Shown here: positions 20,332 to 29,557 of the stretch, piece by piece | Layout of the letters: each line of letters starts with the position of its first letter | Numbering within the stretch: position 1 is the stretch's first letter | From: Paenibacillus sp. 1_12 | Lineage (GTDB): Bacteria; Bacillota; Bacilli; Paenibacillales; NBRC-103111 | DNA length: 64,000 bases | Direction of reading: 5' to 3' | NCBI RefSeq assembly: GCF_900114475.1 | Contig: NZ_FOTE01000020.1 | Location: forward strand, 1-64,000 | The notes under the pieces: model-generated | The model's database searches: none | What the model saw: only the letters and a program-made list of their open reading frames with translations | What the model was told of the DNA's origin: nothing | Position numbers and translations under genes: made by a program

Positions 20332-21729
20332 ATGGCCAAGCAAATGCCCGAAATGGAAGCTTATCAATATGGATTTCGTGACGAACACGAATCAATCTTC
20401 AAAAGCGGCAAAGGCTTAACCCGCGAAATCATTATGGAAATTTCCGCCATGAAAAAAGAACCGGACTGGATGCTTGATTTTCGCTTAAAGTCCTTTGAGC
20501 AGTTTTTGAAAATGCCTATGCCACGCTGGGGCGGCAACATGGATGATCTGGATTTCGAAGAAATTCAGTACTATGTTAAGCCTTCGGAAAAGCAAGGTAA
20601 AACTTGGGAAGAAGTTCCTACGGAAATCAAGGAAACCTTTGATAAGCTCGGAATCCCTGAAGCTGAGCAAAAGTTTCTAGCCGGTGTTTCTGCACAGTAT
20701 GAATCCGAAGTGGTATACCACAGCATGCAGAAGGAGCTTGAGGATCTTGGTGTTATCTTTACGGATACCGACACCGCGCTTCGTGAATATCCGGAACTTT
20801 TCAGAGAGCATTTCGGCACGATTATTCCTCCTAGCGATAATAAATTCGCTGCACTGAACAGTGCGGTATGGTCGGGCGGAAGCTTTATCTATGTACCGAA
20901 GGGCGTAAAGGTGGACACTCCACTTCAAGCTTACTTCCGTATTAACTCCGAGAACATGGGACAATTTGAGCGTACGCTGATTATCACAGACGAGGACAGC
21001 TTTGTTCACTATGTTGAAGGCTGTACAGCTCCAATCTATAGCACGAATTCCTTGCACAGCGCGGTTGTGGAAATCATTTGTAAGAAAAACTCACGTGCCC
21101 GTTATACAACGATTCAAAACTGGGCTCCGAATATTTATAACCTGGTAACCAAACGTGCTGTTGCTGAAGAAAATGCGACCATGGAATGGGTTGATGGCAA
21201 CATTGGCTCCAAGCTGACCATGAAGTATCCTGCAGTTGTACTCAAAGGCCGCGGCGCTAAAGGTATGGTTCTTTCCATTGCTGTTGCCGGACGTGGACAG
21301 CATCAGGATGCAGGCGCCAAAATGACTCACCTGGCACCTGATACGACGTCAACGATTGTATCCAAATCGATCAGTAAGCATGGCGGTAAAGTAACTTATC
21401 GTGGTCTTGCTTCGTTCGGACGGAACTCTCAAGGTTCTAAGGCTAATATCAAATGTGATACGCTGATCATGGATAAAGAGTCCACCTCGGATACAATTCC
21501 ATACAACGAAATCATGAATGATAATATTACGCTTGAGCATGAAGCTACGGTATCCAAGGTATCTGAAGATCAATTGTTCTATCTGATGAGCCGTGGTTTG
21601 ACGGAAGCGGAAGCTACACAAATGATCGTCATGGGCTTTATCGAACCATTCACTAAGGAACTGCCGATGGAATACGCAGTTGAAATGAATCGTTTGATCA
21701 AGTTCGAAATGGAAGGTTCTATCGGTTAA
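20332..21729 (+). CDS. sufB: Fe-S cluster assembly protein SufB
   Basis: A 465-residue scaffold subunit and last gene of suf[25 protein letters not shown] holds the conserved Cys, and [20 protein letters not shown] and the C-terminal [23 protein letters not shown] are SufB hallmarks. AAAGGAGG lies 9 bases before ATG 20332; the 50-base gap after sufU is the widest in the operon. Length is usual. A terminator follows. Confidence 0.97.
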   Translation: MAKQMPEMEAYQYGFRDEHESIFKSGKGLTREIIMEISAMKKEPDWMLDFRLKSFEQFLKMPMPRWGGNMDDLDFEEIQYYVKPSEKQGKTWEEVPTEIKETFDKLGIPEAEQKFLAGVSAQYESEVVYHSMQKELEDLGVIFTDTDTALREYPELFREHFGTIIPPSDNKFAALNSAVWSGGSFIYVPKGVKVDTPLQAYFRINSENMGQFERTLIITDEDSFVHYVEGCTAPIYSTNSLHSAVVEIICKKNSRARYTTIQNWAPNIYNLVTKRAVAEENATMEWVDGNIGSKLTMKYPAVVLKGRGAKGMVLSIAVAGRGQHQDAGAKMTHLAPDTTSTIVSKSISKHGGKVTYRGLASFGRNSQGSKANIKCDTLIMDKESTSDTIPYNEIMNDNITLEHEATVSKVSEDQLFYLMSRGLTEAEATQMIVMGFIEPFTKELPMEYAVEMNRLIKFEMEGSIG

Positions 21730-21765
21730 GCTTTCTCATTACAGCCAGCTGTGATCGGCTTAGAT

Positions 21766-21806
21766 AAGGCATCGTCTCTCTACGGAGGAACGATGCCTTT
21801 TTGTTT
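21766..21806 (+). terminator. Terminator of the suf operon
   Basis: AAGGCATCGT pairs with ACGATGCCTT around a CTCTCTACGGAGG apex that can pair further, followed by a T run. Confidence 0.88.
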
Positions 21807-21902
21807 TGCATGGAAATGTATAAGGGAACTCTTAAATTCTCATGATAAGCAAGAGTTATCAATTTGGATTCTATTATGATGAGAAAGAGGAGCAGCCTAC
21901 TT

Positions 21903-23009
21903 ATGAAGCTTCCAGTCAAATACGTGATGATCAGTGTATTGGCGGTATGTTTGACCACTGCAGGCAGTGGATGCAGTCCGAATAAGGTCCAGCAGCAATC
22001 GGTTGCAGATTCAAAATTAAAAATACTCAATAGGGGAGGAGTTGGTGGTGCTAACTCACTGAGTGCAGACGATTCGGCACATCTGCCTATTACGATTTAT
22101 GACGGAATTTCCTATGTAACAGGTAACGATTTGGCACAAGCCTTGCAGTTACATAGCAAATGGGAAGCAGATCGGAATATTTACCAGCTGGGGGACTTTG
22201 ATGCGGCTTATGAGCTCAAGATTGGCTCTAATGATGTTCAGGTAGATGAAGGCACAATAAGGATAGCTCAGCCACCTATATTGCATAATTCAGTGGTTTA
22301 TGTGCCGGTATCTGCACTTTCCCCATTGTTTGCATCGTATACAAATTTTATCGTTACAGACAAAGAAGTTAAGATCGATCCCTCTACTGTGAACACAACA
22401 CAGCCTATAGATGGACCCGAAGATACAAGTTCGGGAGGGGATGCTGATTTTATGGACGATCCGAATGATCCTTTCAAGGGAGACCAGCGAGCATCAGATC
22501 AGAAAGAGAAGACAATAGCTTCTTTTGCCCATAACATCGGTTCAGCAAGACTCAATGACCCTATATCCGAGCTTTCACATTCAGCTATCCCCGCAGCCAA
22601 TTTAAAAAATGTTGATGTCAATCAATTAATAGCAAAAGCCGAAAGTTATATAGGTGTCAAATATTTGTTCGGTGCTCCGCCTTACCCGCAGTCGGCCAAA
22701 TTTGATTGCTCTACATTTACTCGCTATATTTATGGCCGTTATGGGATTCCCTTGGGCAGAACAGCGCGTGCACAAGCAGCTGAGGGAACAAGTGTAAGCA
22801 GGAAACAGCTTCGTAAAGGCGACTTATTGTTTTTTTATGTGCCAGGTCGGTTTCGTTCAAATAAAACAGTGGGTCATGTTGCTATTTATATGGGCAATAA
22901 CCGTGTCATCCATGCTTCGCCTTCGCCGGAAAATGGTGTTCAAATAACGAATATCGATAAACCGTATTGGAAAGAAACCTTCTTAGAAGCCAAAAGATTT
23001 GTTTATTGA
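21903..23009 (+). CDS. NlpC/P60 lipoprotein with stalk domain
   Basis: A 368-residue cell-wall hydrolase. The N-terminus is a signal sequence ending in TAGSGC at residue 24, a lipobox-like site with Gly at -3 in place of the usual Leu. Residues about 55-140 resemble the copper-amine-oxidase N-terminal (stalk) domain (VVYVPVSALSPLF). An acidic low-complexity linker follows. The NlpC/P60 domain spans about 235-368, with catalytic Cys269 in FDCSTF and His325 in VGHVAIYMG; HASPSP supplies the third residue. It probably cuts the peptide side chain of peptidoglycan. ATG 21903 has AGGAG 10 bases upstream; longer starts lack a site. Confidence 0.85.
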   Translation: MKLPVKYVMISVLAVCLTTAGSGCSPNKVQQQSVADSKLKILNRGGVGGANSLSADDSAHLPITIYDGISYVTGNDLAQALQLHSKWEADRNIYQLGDFDAAYELKIGSNDVQVDEGTIRIAQPPILHNSVVYVPVSALSPLFASYTNFIVTDKEVKIDPSTVNTTQPIDGPEDTSSGGDADFMDDPNDPFKGDQRASDQKEKTIASFAHNIGSARLNDPISELSHSAIPAANLKNVDVNQLIAKAESYIGVKYLFGAPPYPQSAKFDCSTFTRYIYGRYGIPLGRTARAQAAEGTSVSRKQLRKGDLLFFYVPGRFRSNKTVGHVAIYMGNNRVIHASPSPENGVQITNIDKPYWKETFLEAKRFVY

Positions 23010-23040
23010 CTACAAGCTAGCTGGATAGCAGCATCATGAC

Positions 23041-23069
23041 AAAAGAGCCTATCTATGGGGATAGGCTCG
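23041..23069. terminator. Terminator between the NlpC/P60 and HD-GYP genes
   Basis: GAGCCTATC pairs with GATAGGCTC around a short loop. The T run is on the minus strand (TTTTG), so it best serves the minus-strand HD-GYP gene. Confidence 0.6.
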
Positions 23070-23108
23070 ATTAAGCGAATGCTATTCATTATACATTGCT
23101 TTTTATAG

Positions 23109-24161
23109 CTATACATATACCTCTTCGATTACTAATTCTGGGTGATCGGTCAGATTTACAAAGTGGTCGTCAACCTGCACCAGTGGCTTAAACATGTCGG
23201 ATGGATGTGTTAGTACAATGAAACCGGTCTCACCAGATGATAAAAGAACACGCTTACCAATAAAATTTGGTATCATATTCCGAATAAACACCTGTGTAAT
23301 CTTGGGATCGAGCTTGCCAAAGCTCAGCCTATGAAGTTCTCTAAGCACGAACAATAGATCCCGCTTTTTTTGGTAAACACGGGAAGAAATCATGGCACTG
23401 TATATATCAGCAACAGCAACTATTTTGGAAAGCGGAAGAATTGCAGATCCCTTAATTCCATGAGGATAACCGCTTCCATCGAATCGTTCATGATGCTGCA
23501 GAGCTGCTTGAGCCAATGCTTCACTCATGTTAGAGTCCTTAATAAGCTGATACCCAATGACCGGGTGCTGTTTAATCTCTTCGAATTCTTCATCCGTCAA
23601 ACGTCCAGGTTTGGTCAATATGGATTTATCGATCCGGCATTTGCCTATATCATGCAGATAGCCGGCTTTTCCAGCTATTAACGCTCTTTCGTTGGTTTGT
23701 CCAAGCCATTTGGCAATATAGTAAGAAATCATGCCGACTTGCACACTATGCTGATATGTATAATCATCTTGGTTATTTAGTGTCAAAAGCAACGAAACGA
23801 CATCTCTTTCATGAGCAAACTCGTTAGAAAGTGGAGCAAAGCTTTCGTTAACCTGGGATTCATCAAGCTTGCCGCTTCGTTCAACCTGCTCGAACAAATC
23901 CTTAATACCGTCGACCGCCTCCTCATATGCTTTTGCATGTTTGGAAAGATCCTCTTCAAGCAATGGAGCAGATTCTGGATGATTAGATGAATTATCGAAA
24001 CGAATCATCAGATCCACATAATCAATGTGATGCAAATTCAGCTTACTGATATCCGAAGAATTCAAAACGGTATGGGCAGAAACGACAAGGAGCCCGTTTT
24101 TATTAAAAATATCTGAACCCGTGCGATCTCCAACCTGTAAATCCATTACTGACACTCTCAA
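23109..24161 (-). CDS. HD-GYP domain protein, putative c-di-GMP phosphodiesterase
   Basis: A 350-residue protein. An N-terminal region (about 1-60) of DUF3391-like type is followed by the HD-GYP domain (about 125-300): HSVQVG, LHDIGK with the HD pair, and HHERFDGSGYP, the full GYP motif. A C-terminal beta-rich tail follows, sharing TGFIVLTHP with the second HD-GYP gene at 29558, TGEMGTVVAL. TTG 24161 is chosen because GAGGTG lies 6 bases upstream and it matches the start of the paralog (MRLLPI). The family hydrolyses c-di-GMP; the residues needed for it are present. Confidence 0.88.
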   Translation of the reverse strand: MRVSVMDLQVGDRTGSDIFNKNGLLVVSAHTVLNSSDISKLNLHHIDYVDLMIRFDNSSNHPESAPLLEEDLSKHAKAYEEAVDGIKDLFEQVERSGKLDESQVNESFAPLSNEFAHERDVVSLLLTLNNQDDYTYQHSVQVGMISYYIAKWLGQTNERALIAGKAGYLHDIGKCRIDKSILTKPGRLTDEEFEEIKQHPVIGYQLIKDSNMSEALAQAALQHHERFDGSGYPHGIKGSAILPLSKIVAVADIYSAMISSRVYQKKRDLLFVLRELHRLSFGKLDPKITQVFIRNMIPNFIGKRVLLSSGETGFIVLTHPSDMFKPLVQVDDHFVNLTDHPELVIEEVYV

Positions 24162-24326
24162 GAAGATCACCTCAACTAAAAGTATAAAAAATAGTAGAAT
24201 AATTCCAGTTTTATGCCCTTATCCTATCAAACTAATCTAGTTCTTGACAATAAGCATAATGAACCATATACCTCCAAAAATAGTCAAGAATAGATTAAAT
24301 TATACTAAAGTCATGGGACGGTGGGA

Positions 24327-25397
24327 TCACATTCCTATATAACGACTGTATAAGCTTTTGGCTTGGCTTGGATCATTCGTACCTTGAATAAGGATACGTC
24401 CATCTGGAAATAAAACAAGTGTTAACGTCTCGTTTATATGAAATTTTAGAAGAAAAGGATTCAGTTCAATACGGCCAAGCGGCTCCCATTTGGCAGCCCA
24501 TTCCTCCAAATGAAATGATCCTGCTTGCAGTGGCTGTATTTGTACGGAGTTTCTCCCGCATAAGGTTTGAATGGTATCTTCTCCAAGGTCCTGTTCCAAA
24601 TATTCATAACGCTCCAGCGCACAGGCAGGGCAATCAGCTTTACGAGCCTTACTGACGTCTACAGCGGCATGCTGGTTGTGCCACAGATCCCAATGCACCA
24701 TTTTACGATTAAGCTGTTCATGGGCGCCCACGAGCAGCTTCAAGGCTTCTGTGGACTGATGGGAGGCTACAGTGTGGATGATAGGGCCAATCACACCTGC
24801 CGTATCACAGGTTTCGGCTGTTCCTTGGGCAGGCGATTGGCCAAACATGCAGCGCAAACATGGTGTAGTACCGGGAATGATCGTTAAGGAAACACCACGG
24901 GAGCTCACAGCTCCCCCATAAATCCACGGAATACGATGCTTAGCGCTCACATCATTGATAAGAAACCGTACACTGAAATTATCGGTGCCATCCAATATAA
25001 GATCGACATCGGATAATAAGCTTTCAGCATTCAATGCATTGAGATCAATGACGATCGGTTCCAGCGTAATAGCAGAATTCGCTTGCTGTAGCCGTTTGGC
25101 CGCTGCCATAGCTTTGGGCTCGGAGGCATCAGCGTCCGCTTCGTCATACAGCATCTGGCGCTGCAAATTGCTCTGCTCCACAAAATCACGGTCGATTAGT
25201 CGCAGGAAACCAACGCCTGCTCTTGCCATATGATTGGACAGCACCGTACCTAGCGCGCCCATGCCAACAATAGCAACACGTGCTGCTGCTAGCTTGGCTT
25301 GACCTGTCGCACCTATAGGTGCAAATAAAAGCTGACGTGAATAACGATTGGAAGAGGATGTATGGTCTGCATCGTTGTGCAGATTGATTGTATTCAT
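24327..25397 (-). CDS. MoeB/ThiF-type adenylyltransferase
   Basis: A 356-residue E1-like enzyme. RYSRQLLFAPIGATGQAKL near residue 20, the nucleotide-binding VAIVGMGALGTVLSNHMARAG, DRDFVEQSNLQRQML and DLILDGTDNFSVRFLIND are all hallmarks. Zn ligands are the CLRC and CPAC pairs. It should adenylate the C-terminal Gly-Gly of MoaD or ThiS. The C-terminal extension (about 265-356) is not a rhodanese. It follows the MoaD-MoaE fusion by about 50 bases, so molybdopterin is the likely pathway. The start is ATG 25397; ATG 25409 is also possible but abuts the AGGAG. Confidence 0.85.
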   Translation of the reverse strand: MNTINLHNDADHTSSSNRYSRQLLFAPIGATGQAKLAAARVAIVGMGALGTVLSNHMARAGVGFLRLIDRDFVEQSNLQRQMLYDEADADASEPKAMAAAKRLQQANSAITLEPIVIDLNALNAESLLSDVDLILDGTDNFSVRFLINDVSAKHRIPWIYGGAVSSRGVSLTIIPGTTPCLRCMFGQSPAQGTAETCDTAGVIGPIIHTVASHQSTEALKLLVGAHEQLNRKMVHWDLWHNQHAAVDVSKARKADCPACALERYEYLEQDLGEDTIQTLCGRNSVQIQPLQAGSFHLEEWAAKWEPLGRIELNPFLLKFHINETLTLVLFPDGRILIQGTNDPSQAKSLYSRYIGM

Positions 25398-25446
25398 GAA
25401 GCGATTCATCTCCTAATGTTTAAAATGCCGTGGATAGGTGGAGTAT

Positions 25447-26145
25447 TCAGAGTACTTCTCGAGGATTCCAAGGCCCCTGTTGATGCCCTTTCCACTCGGA
25501 GCCATCCTCCCATATTTCTTTTTTCCAGATCGGCACGACCTGCTTCAGTCGCTCTATGGCATAACGATTAGCTTCATAGGCAGCATCTCGATGCGGTGCG
25601 GATACAGCGATAACTACACTGATTTCTCCAATATCAACTTTGCCGAGGCGGTGGGTGATAGCACACAGAGCGCCCTCGTATTGATCATGGATGAAGGCAA
25701 CGATTTGCTCCATCATTTTGACGGCCATGGGTTCATAAGCTTCATATTCGAGCATTGTCGTTCTCTTGCCGTGGGTCCATTCCCGAGTCGTTCCGATAAA
25801 AGTAAGCGCAGCCCCATGGTTGGGATGCAGCACTTGGGCTGTAACTTGTTCGATGGAAATTTTTTCGCGTGTCAGCTCAGCTCGCTTGGGCTGGCCTCCG
25901 GATACCGGAGGGATAATCGCAATTTCATCATTTTCATGGATGATCTGATGATCTCCAGCATAGCTTTGGTTAATAGCTACGAATGCTTGCGATAATAAGG
26001 TGGACGCCTCGGGGTATTGGACTTGTAAATGCTCTTTTAAAATAACCGGAGTAAGTGGGATTGAGGAATCCCAGTCTAGTACGAAAAGCGGTCCTTGCAT
26101 TCGTTCGGCCAAACCGGCAAAAACCTGAATGTTAAATTTCATCAT
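25447..26145 (-). CDS. Fused molybdopterin synthase, MoaD-MoaE
   Basis: A 232-residue fusion. Residues about 1-84 are MoaD (beta-grasp), ending in PPVSGG with Gly83-Gly84. Residues about 95-232 are MoaE (GAALTFIGTTREWTHGKRT, YEAYEPMAVKMM, APHRDAAYEANRYAIERLK and PIWKKEIW with the active-site Lys). MoaD normally needs a free C-terminal Gly-Gly to form its thiocarboxylate, so cleavage after Gly84, as reported for mycobacterial MoaX, or an alternative route is implied. ATG 26145 follows GGAGCGATAC. The adenylyltransferase is next in the operon. No MoaA, MoaC or MoeA gene is in the window. Confidence 0.9.
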   Translation of the reverse strand: MMKFNIQVFAGLAERMQGPLFVLDWDSSIPLTPVILKEHLQVQYPEASTLLSQAFVAINQSYAGDHQIIHENDEIAIIPPVSGGQPKRAELTREKISIEQVTAQVLHPNHGAALTFIGTTREWTHGKRTTMLEYEAYEPMAVKMMEQIVAFIHDQYEGALCAITHRLGKVDIGEISVVIAVSAPHRDAAYEANRYAIERLKQVVPIWKKEIWEDGSEWKGHQQGPWNPREVL

Positions 26146-26323
26146 GTATCGCTCCATGCTTATATGTAATGACGATCAAGGATTTGTAACTTCAATTTGT
26201 GACCATATGCTCAAGATGAGCTATCTGATGTTTGTCTTCAGCATACCATATTCTATAGGGATAATGGTATAATAGGCATTATCCGTTTTATTACAGGTCC
26301 AGCTTTAATGATGGAGGAAGCTA

Positions 26324-26779
26324 ATGAAAATTCGTGTAGTTGATGAAGTTAGCGGGCAGGCGGAATTGACGATCGAAGAGATGACAGCTGCAGCTCCGCG
26401 GCTAATATCTTTGGAAACACGTGTTCCTGGTGTTCAGGGTGCTGCCTTCGATCTGAAGGAATGGTACTTTGCATGGCAAAAAATGCAGCAGCATCGTGCA
26501 GATCGTGAGCCTGCACGGATGACCGTCGAGGCGGTAGATGAATTTCAAGCGGCGATCCCTTGGAAAGAGCTGGGTGAAGCTGCATTTCTGTATGAGCAGA
26601 ATGGAGAGCCACTCGTAAAAGGGTTTCCGATCCGTTTATATGTACCGAATGGAAGCAGTGAATGCTTGAATGTAAAAAGTGTTGTTCTGATTCGTTTTCA
26701 CTATACGGACTCGTCTGAAGAAGCAACCTACGGCTTCAAAAATCAAATTACTTTGGAAGAGCTTAAATATCGTAAATAA
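26324..26779 (+). CDS. Hypothetical protein with a weak molybdopterin-oxidoreductase-like C-terminus
   Basis: A 151-residue soluble protein, not recognised. GEPLVKGFPIRLYVPNG and LNVKSVVLIRF near residues 100-130 recall the GGPLRLVVP...YGVKSVKWL strand pair of sulfite-oxidase-type Moco proteins, but the Cys ligand region is absent and the protein is far too short. GGAGG lies 8 bases before ATG 26324. It precedes the phosphoesterase gene by 29 bases and is probably co-transcribed. The MoaDE gene lies divergently 180 bases away. I give the resemblance little weight. Confidence 0.5.
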   Translation: MKIRVVDEVSGQAELTIEEMTAAAPRLISLETRVPGVQGAAFDLKEWYFAWQKMQQHRADREPARMTVEAVDEFQAAIPWKELGEAAFLYEQNGEPLVKGFPIRLYVPNGSSECLNVKSVVLIRFHYTDSSEEATYGFKNQITLEELKYRK

Positions 26780-26808
26780 GCCATAACTTACATAAGGAGG
26801 TGGCCGAT

Positions 26809-28272
26809 TTGGCTTCACGAACGCTGCGGTTAAGAATCCTTCACTCGAATGATATTCACAGCCATTTTGAACAAATGCCGAGTATTGCGGCTGCCTTTAG
26901 GGAGCTGCGTGAATCAGCCGGGGCAGAGCATACGCTTACGCTTGATATAGGTGATCATATTGATCGTGTCCGGATCGAAACAGAAGGAAGCGGGGGCTCA
27001 GCCAACCTGGCCATTATGAACGAAACGGGCTATGATGCGATCACCATTGGTAATAATGAAGGCCTGACCTTGTCTCAGGACGCTCTAACTCAGCTATACG
27101 GCTCACAAGCCCGTTTTACCGTACTGTGCAGCAATTTGTACGATGCGTCGAGTGGTCAAATACCGAAGTGGGGTAAAGGCTCTCATATCATAGAGAAATC
27201 TGGAATGAAGATTGGTTTAATTGGAGTGACGGCCTATTTTTCGGACTTTTATCAATTGTTGGGTTGGGATATTAGAGAGCCTTTGTCAATAACATCAGAC
27301 TTGGTTCGCGAGCTCCGTCCGCAGGTTGATCTTATTGTTGTGCTTTCACATCTGGGACTGCGCAACGATCAGCGAATGGCGGATGAGATTAAGGGTATCG
27401 ATCTGATCCTTGGAGGACACACCCATCACCTGCTGGAGGAGCCTCTTCGAATGGGAGAAACCTATGTGTGTGCAGCGGGCAAGTTTGGGCAATATTTTGG
27501 CGTAGTGGATATCGAAATGGACGCTCATACCCGACAAAAGGTGAAAGTGAATGCTTCTATTCATGAAGTTTCCAGTTATCCCGCTGATGAGCAGATCACG
27601 AAGCTGGTGGATAGCTACAGATCAAGCTCTGAACAGGCACTTTCGCAGCAGGTAGCATATTTAGAGCAGCCTTTAAGTGCGGAATGGTACGAAGAGGCGC
27701 CATTGGGTAATTTACTTGCCGCCGGCATACGGCGTTGGACGCATGCGGATCTGGCTATTGTCAACGCGGGACAACTGCTGGGAGGACTGGATAGGGGTGC
27801 CGTTTCTATGGGGCGCTTGCTGCAAATATGTCCTTCACCGATTAATCCATGCCGAATGCTGTTAACCGGAGATCGGATATGGAGAGCTCTGGAGGAGTCA
27901 CGTATTCAGGAGTTCATGGAAAAGCCGCTATATGGCTTTGGCTTTCGGGGTAAGGTGCTGGGTATGCTTAATGTTGATGGGATGCAGGTAGAATATGATT
28001 CGAAGGCGCCTGCTTACTCCAAAATCAAACGTGTATGGATTGGTAACGAGCAGTTGGTAAGGGAAAAGGAATACGTAGTAGGGACGATCGATATGTTCAC
28101 CTTCGGAATAGGTTTTCTTTCCTTGTCCGAGGGCACGGAGATTGAATATATATTGCCTAACTTTATTAGGGACGTCATTCGCGAGGAGCTTCAGGAAACG
28201 GGAGCGGTTCAAGCGAGTCTGGTCAAGCGCTGGACAGCTGTCGATGTCAATGATTCAAGAGAAAATCATTAA
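26809..28272 (+). CDS. 5'-nucleotidase/metallophosphoesterase family protein (YunD-like)
   Basis: A 487-residue protein of the UshA/YunD type. The metallophosphoesterase domain (about 1-250) shows LHSNDIHSHFE, DIGDHIDR, IGNNEG (NxxE/H position), SHLGL and GGHTHH. The C-terminal nucleotidase domain (about 270-480) follows. There is no signal peptide, as in B. subtilis YunD. TTG 26809 is preferred: AAGGAGG lies 8 bases upstream, while GTG 26800 overlaps it. It probably hydrolyses nucleotides or related phosphoesters in the cytosol. Confidence 0.88.
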   Translation: MASRTLRLRILHSNDIHSHFEQMPSIAAAFRELRESAGAEHTLTLDIGDHIDRVRIETEGSGGSANLAIMNETGYDAITIGNNEGLTLSQDALTQLYGSQARFTVLCSNLYDASSGQIPKWGKGSHIIEKSGMKIGLIGVTAYFSDFYQLLGWDIREPLSITSDLVRELRPQVDLIVVLSHLGLRNDQRMADEIKGIDLILGGHTHHLLEEPLRMGETYVCAAGKFGQYFGVVDIEMDAHTRQKVKVNASIHEVSSYPADEQITKLVDSYRSSSEQALSQQVAYLEQPLSAEWYEEAPLGNLLAAGIRRWTHADLAIVNAGQLLGGLDRGAVSMGRLLQICPSPINPCRMLLTGDRIWRALEESRIQEFMEKPLYGFGFRGKVLGMLNVDGMQVEYDSKAPAYSKIKRVWIGNEQLVREKEYVVGTIDMFTFGIGFLSLSEGTEIEYILPNFIRDVIREELQETGAVQASLVKRWTAVDVNDSRENH

Positions 28273-28381
28273 GCTCCTTTTCTGAGCAAAGCTGCAGCTT
28301 GAAATGAATGGTTTTGTTATGTAATTAGATGACCTTACCCCGGCTGAATGCCAGGGCAAGGCTGATGAAGAAAAAAGCATT

Positions 28382-29212
28382 TTATTTCGTTGTAAAGAAG
28401 TAAATTGCGAAGATAGCGGCCAAAGCAAAGCGATAATAGGCAAAATAAGCAAGGCTTGTATTTTGTACGAGCTTAATAAATGTCATGACAGCAAGCAATG
28501 CGACAATGAAGGAAACGATGAATCCGACAATGAAATAACCGATAAGATCAACAGTAAACAGATGGTAGGACTTTAACAATACCAAACCTGTAGCTGCGAA
28601 CATGAGCGGTATAGCCAAAATAAAGGTAAAGTCTGCTGACGCGCCGCGGCTTACGCCGTTCAACATACCTCCGGCAATGGTAGCTCCCGAACGTGAGAAG
28701 CCTGGAAACACAACGGCAAGAATTTGATACAGTCCGATGAAAAAAGCCTGTTTGTAGGTGATGTCATCGAGTTCTTTTGCTTTGGGGCGATATTTGGCAG
28801 CCCTTTTTTCCCCGATAATGAGCAAAATCCCACCGATCACCAAGCTGATCATGACGGTTTTCGGAGAAAATAAATATTTATCCACAACTTTGTTAAGCAG
28901 AAGCCCTACAATGCCCGCAGGCAAAATTCCGATCAAAATATGGACGAGGTTCAGACTGCTTTTTCCCACTCGTACCGGATTTTTTGTCAGACCAAACAGT
29001 CTGAGCAGCCTTTTCCAATACAAAACAACGACAGCCATAATAGCTCCGAGCTGAATGACAACCTCAAAAATTTTCATCATGGTGTCTTCTTCAGGAATTC
29101 CAAGCAGCGATTGCACAAGAATCATGTGTCCGGTCGAAGAAACTGGCAAAAATTCAGTGAGTCCTTCTACGATACCCATCAAGATTGAAACCCAATAATT
29201 TAAACTTAGCAT
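28382..29212 (-). CDS. uppP: Undecaprenyl-diphosphatase UppP (BacA)
   Basis: A 276-residue membrane enzyme that dephosphorylates undecaprenyl diphosphate to recycle the lipid carrier for wall synthesis. GIVEGLTEFLPVSSTGHMIL near residue 15 and PGFSRSGATIAGG near 172 are the two active-site motifs. About eight membrane segments are seen. GGAGG lies 5 bases before ATG 29212. It is a single gene; a role in bacitracin tolerance is known for the family. Confidence 0.97.
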   Translation of the reverse strand: MLSLNYWVSILMGIVEGLTEFLPVSSTGHMILVQSLLGIPEEDTMMKIFEVVIQLGAIMAVVVLYWKRLLRLFGLTKNPVRVGKSSLNLVHILIGILPAGIVGLLLNKVVDKYLFSPKTVMISLVIGGILLIIGEKRAAKYRPKAKELDDITYKQAFFIGLYQILAVVFPGFSRSGATIAGGMLNGVSRGASADFTFILAIPLMFAATGLVLLKSYHLFTVDLIGYFIVGFIVSFIVALLAVMTFIKLVQNTSLAYFAYYRFALAAIFAIYFFTTK

Positions 29213-29557
29213 AAAAGCCTCCCACTCATTTTGTGCAAACCTATTCTATTTTATCTTGTTATGGCATGTCCGACAATAGCGATTTACTATAAAAACATAC
29301 GTATGCGGTACAGTTCGAAAATATACCGGATTTCCATAGGTTTATGGTCATACAGAATATGGCTTTCTAGTTGTAAAGGTTCATAGAATGTTCCCACCTA
29401 CCGCCAGGTTTCTGCGTAATGCGCCTTATTTTTTCCGAAAAGCCTGCATCTGATGTCGTATTTTGTAAAAAGCGTATTGCTCTTTTGGATGTAATCTATT
29501 ACATTTATGCATAGAACTTATTTAACTTCCTAGTAGAAAGAAGACGTGGTTTGTCCT
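29213..29557 (+). other. Intergenic region with a perfect palindrome
   Basis: A 345-base gap between divergently oriented uppP and the HD-GYP gene. ATGTAAT (29489-29495) and ATTACAT (29498-29504) form an inverted repeat with a 2-base centre, 54 bases before the HD-GYP start; it could be an operator. No clear promoter boxes were identified, and nothing else stands out. Confidence 0.4.

Noticed and set aside
26416-26425. AACACGTGTT inside the gene at 26324-26779
   Set aside because: It lacks the flanking AT and TA bases of the operator pair and lies within coding sequence.
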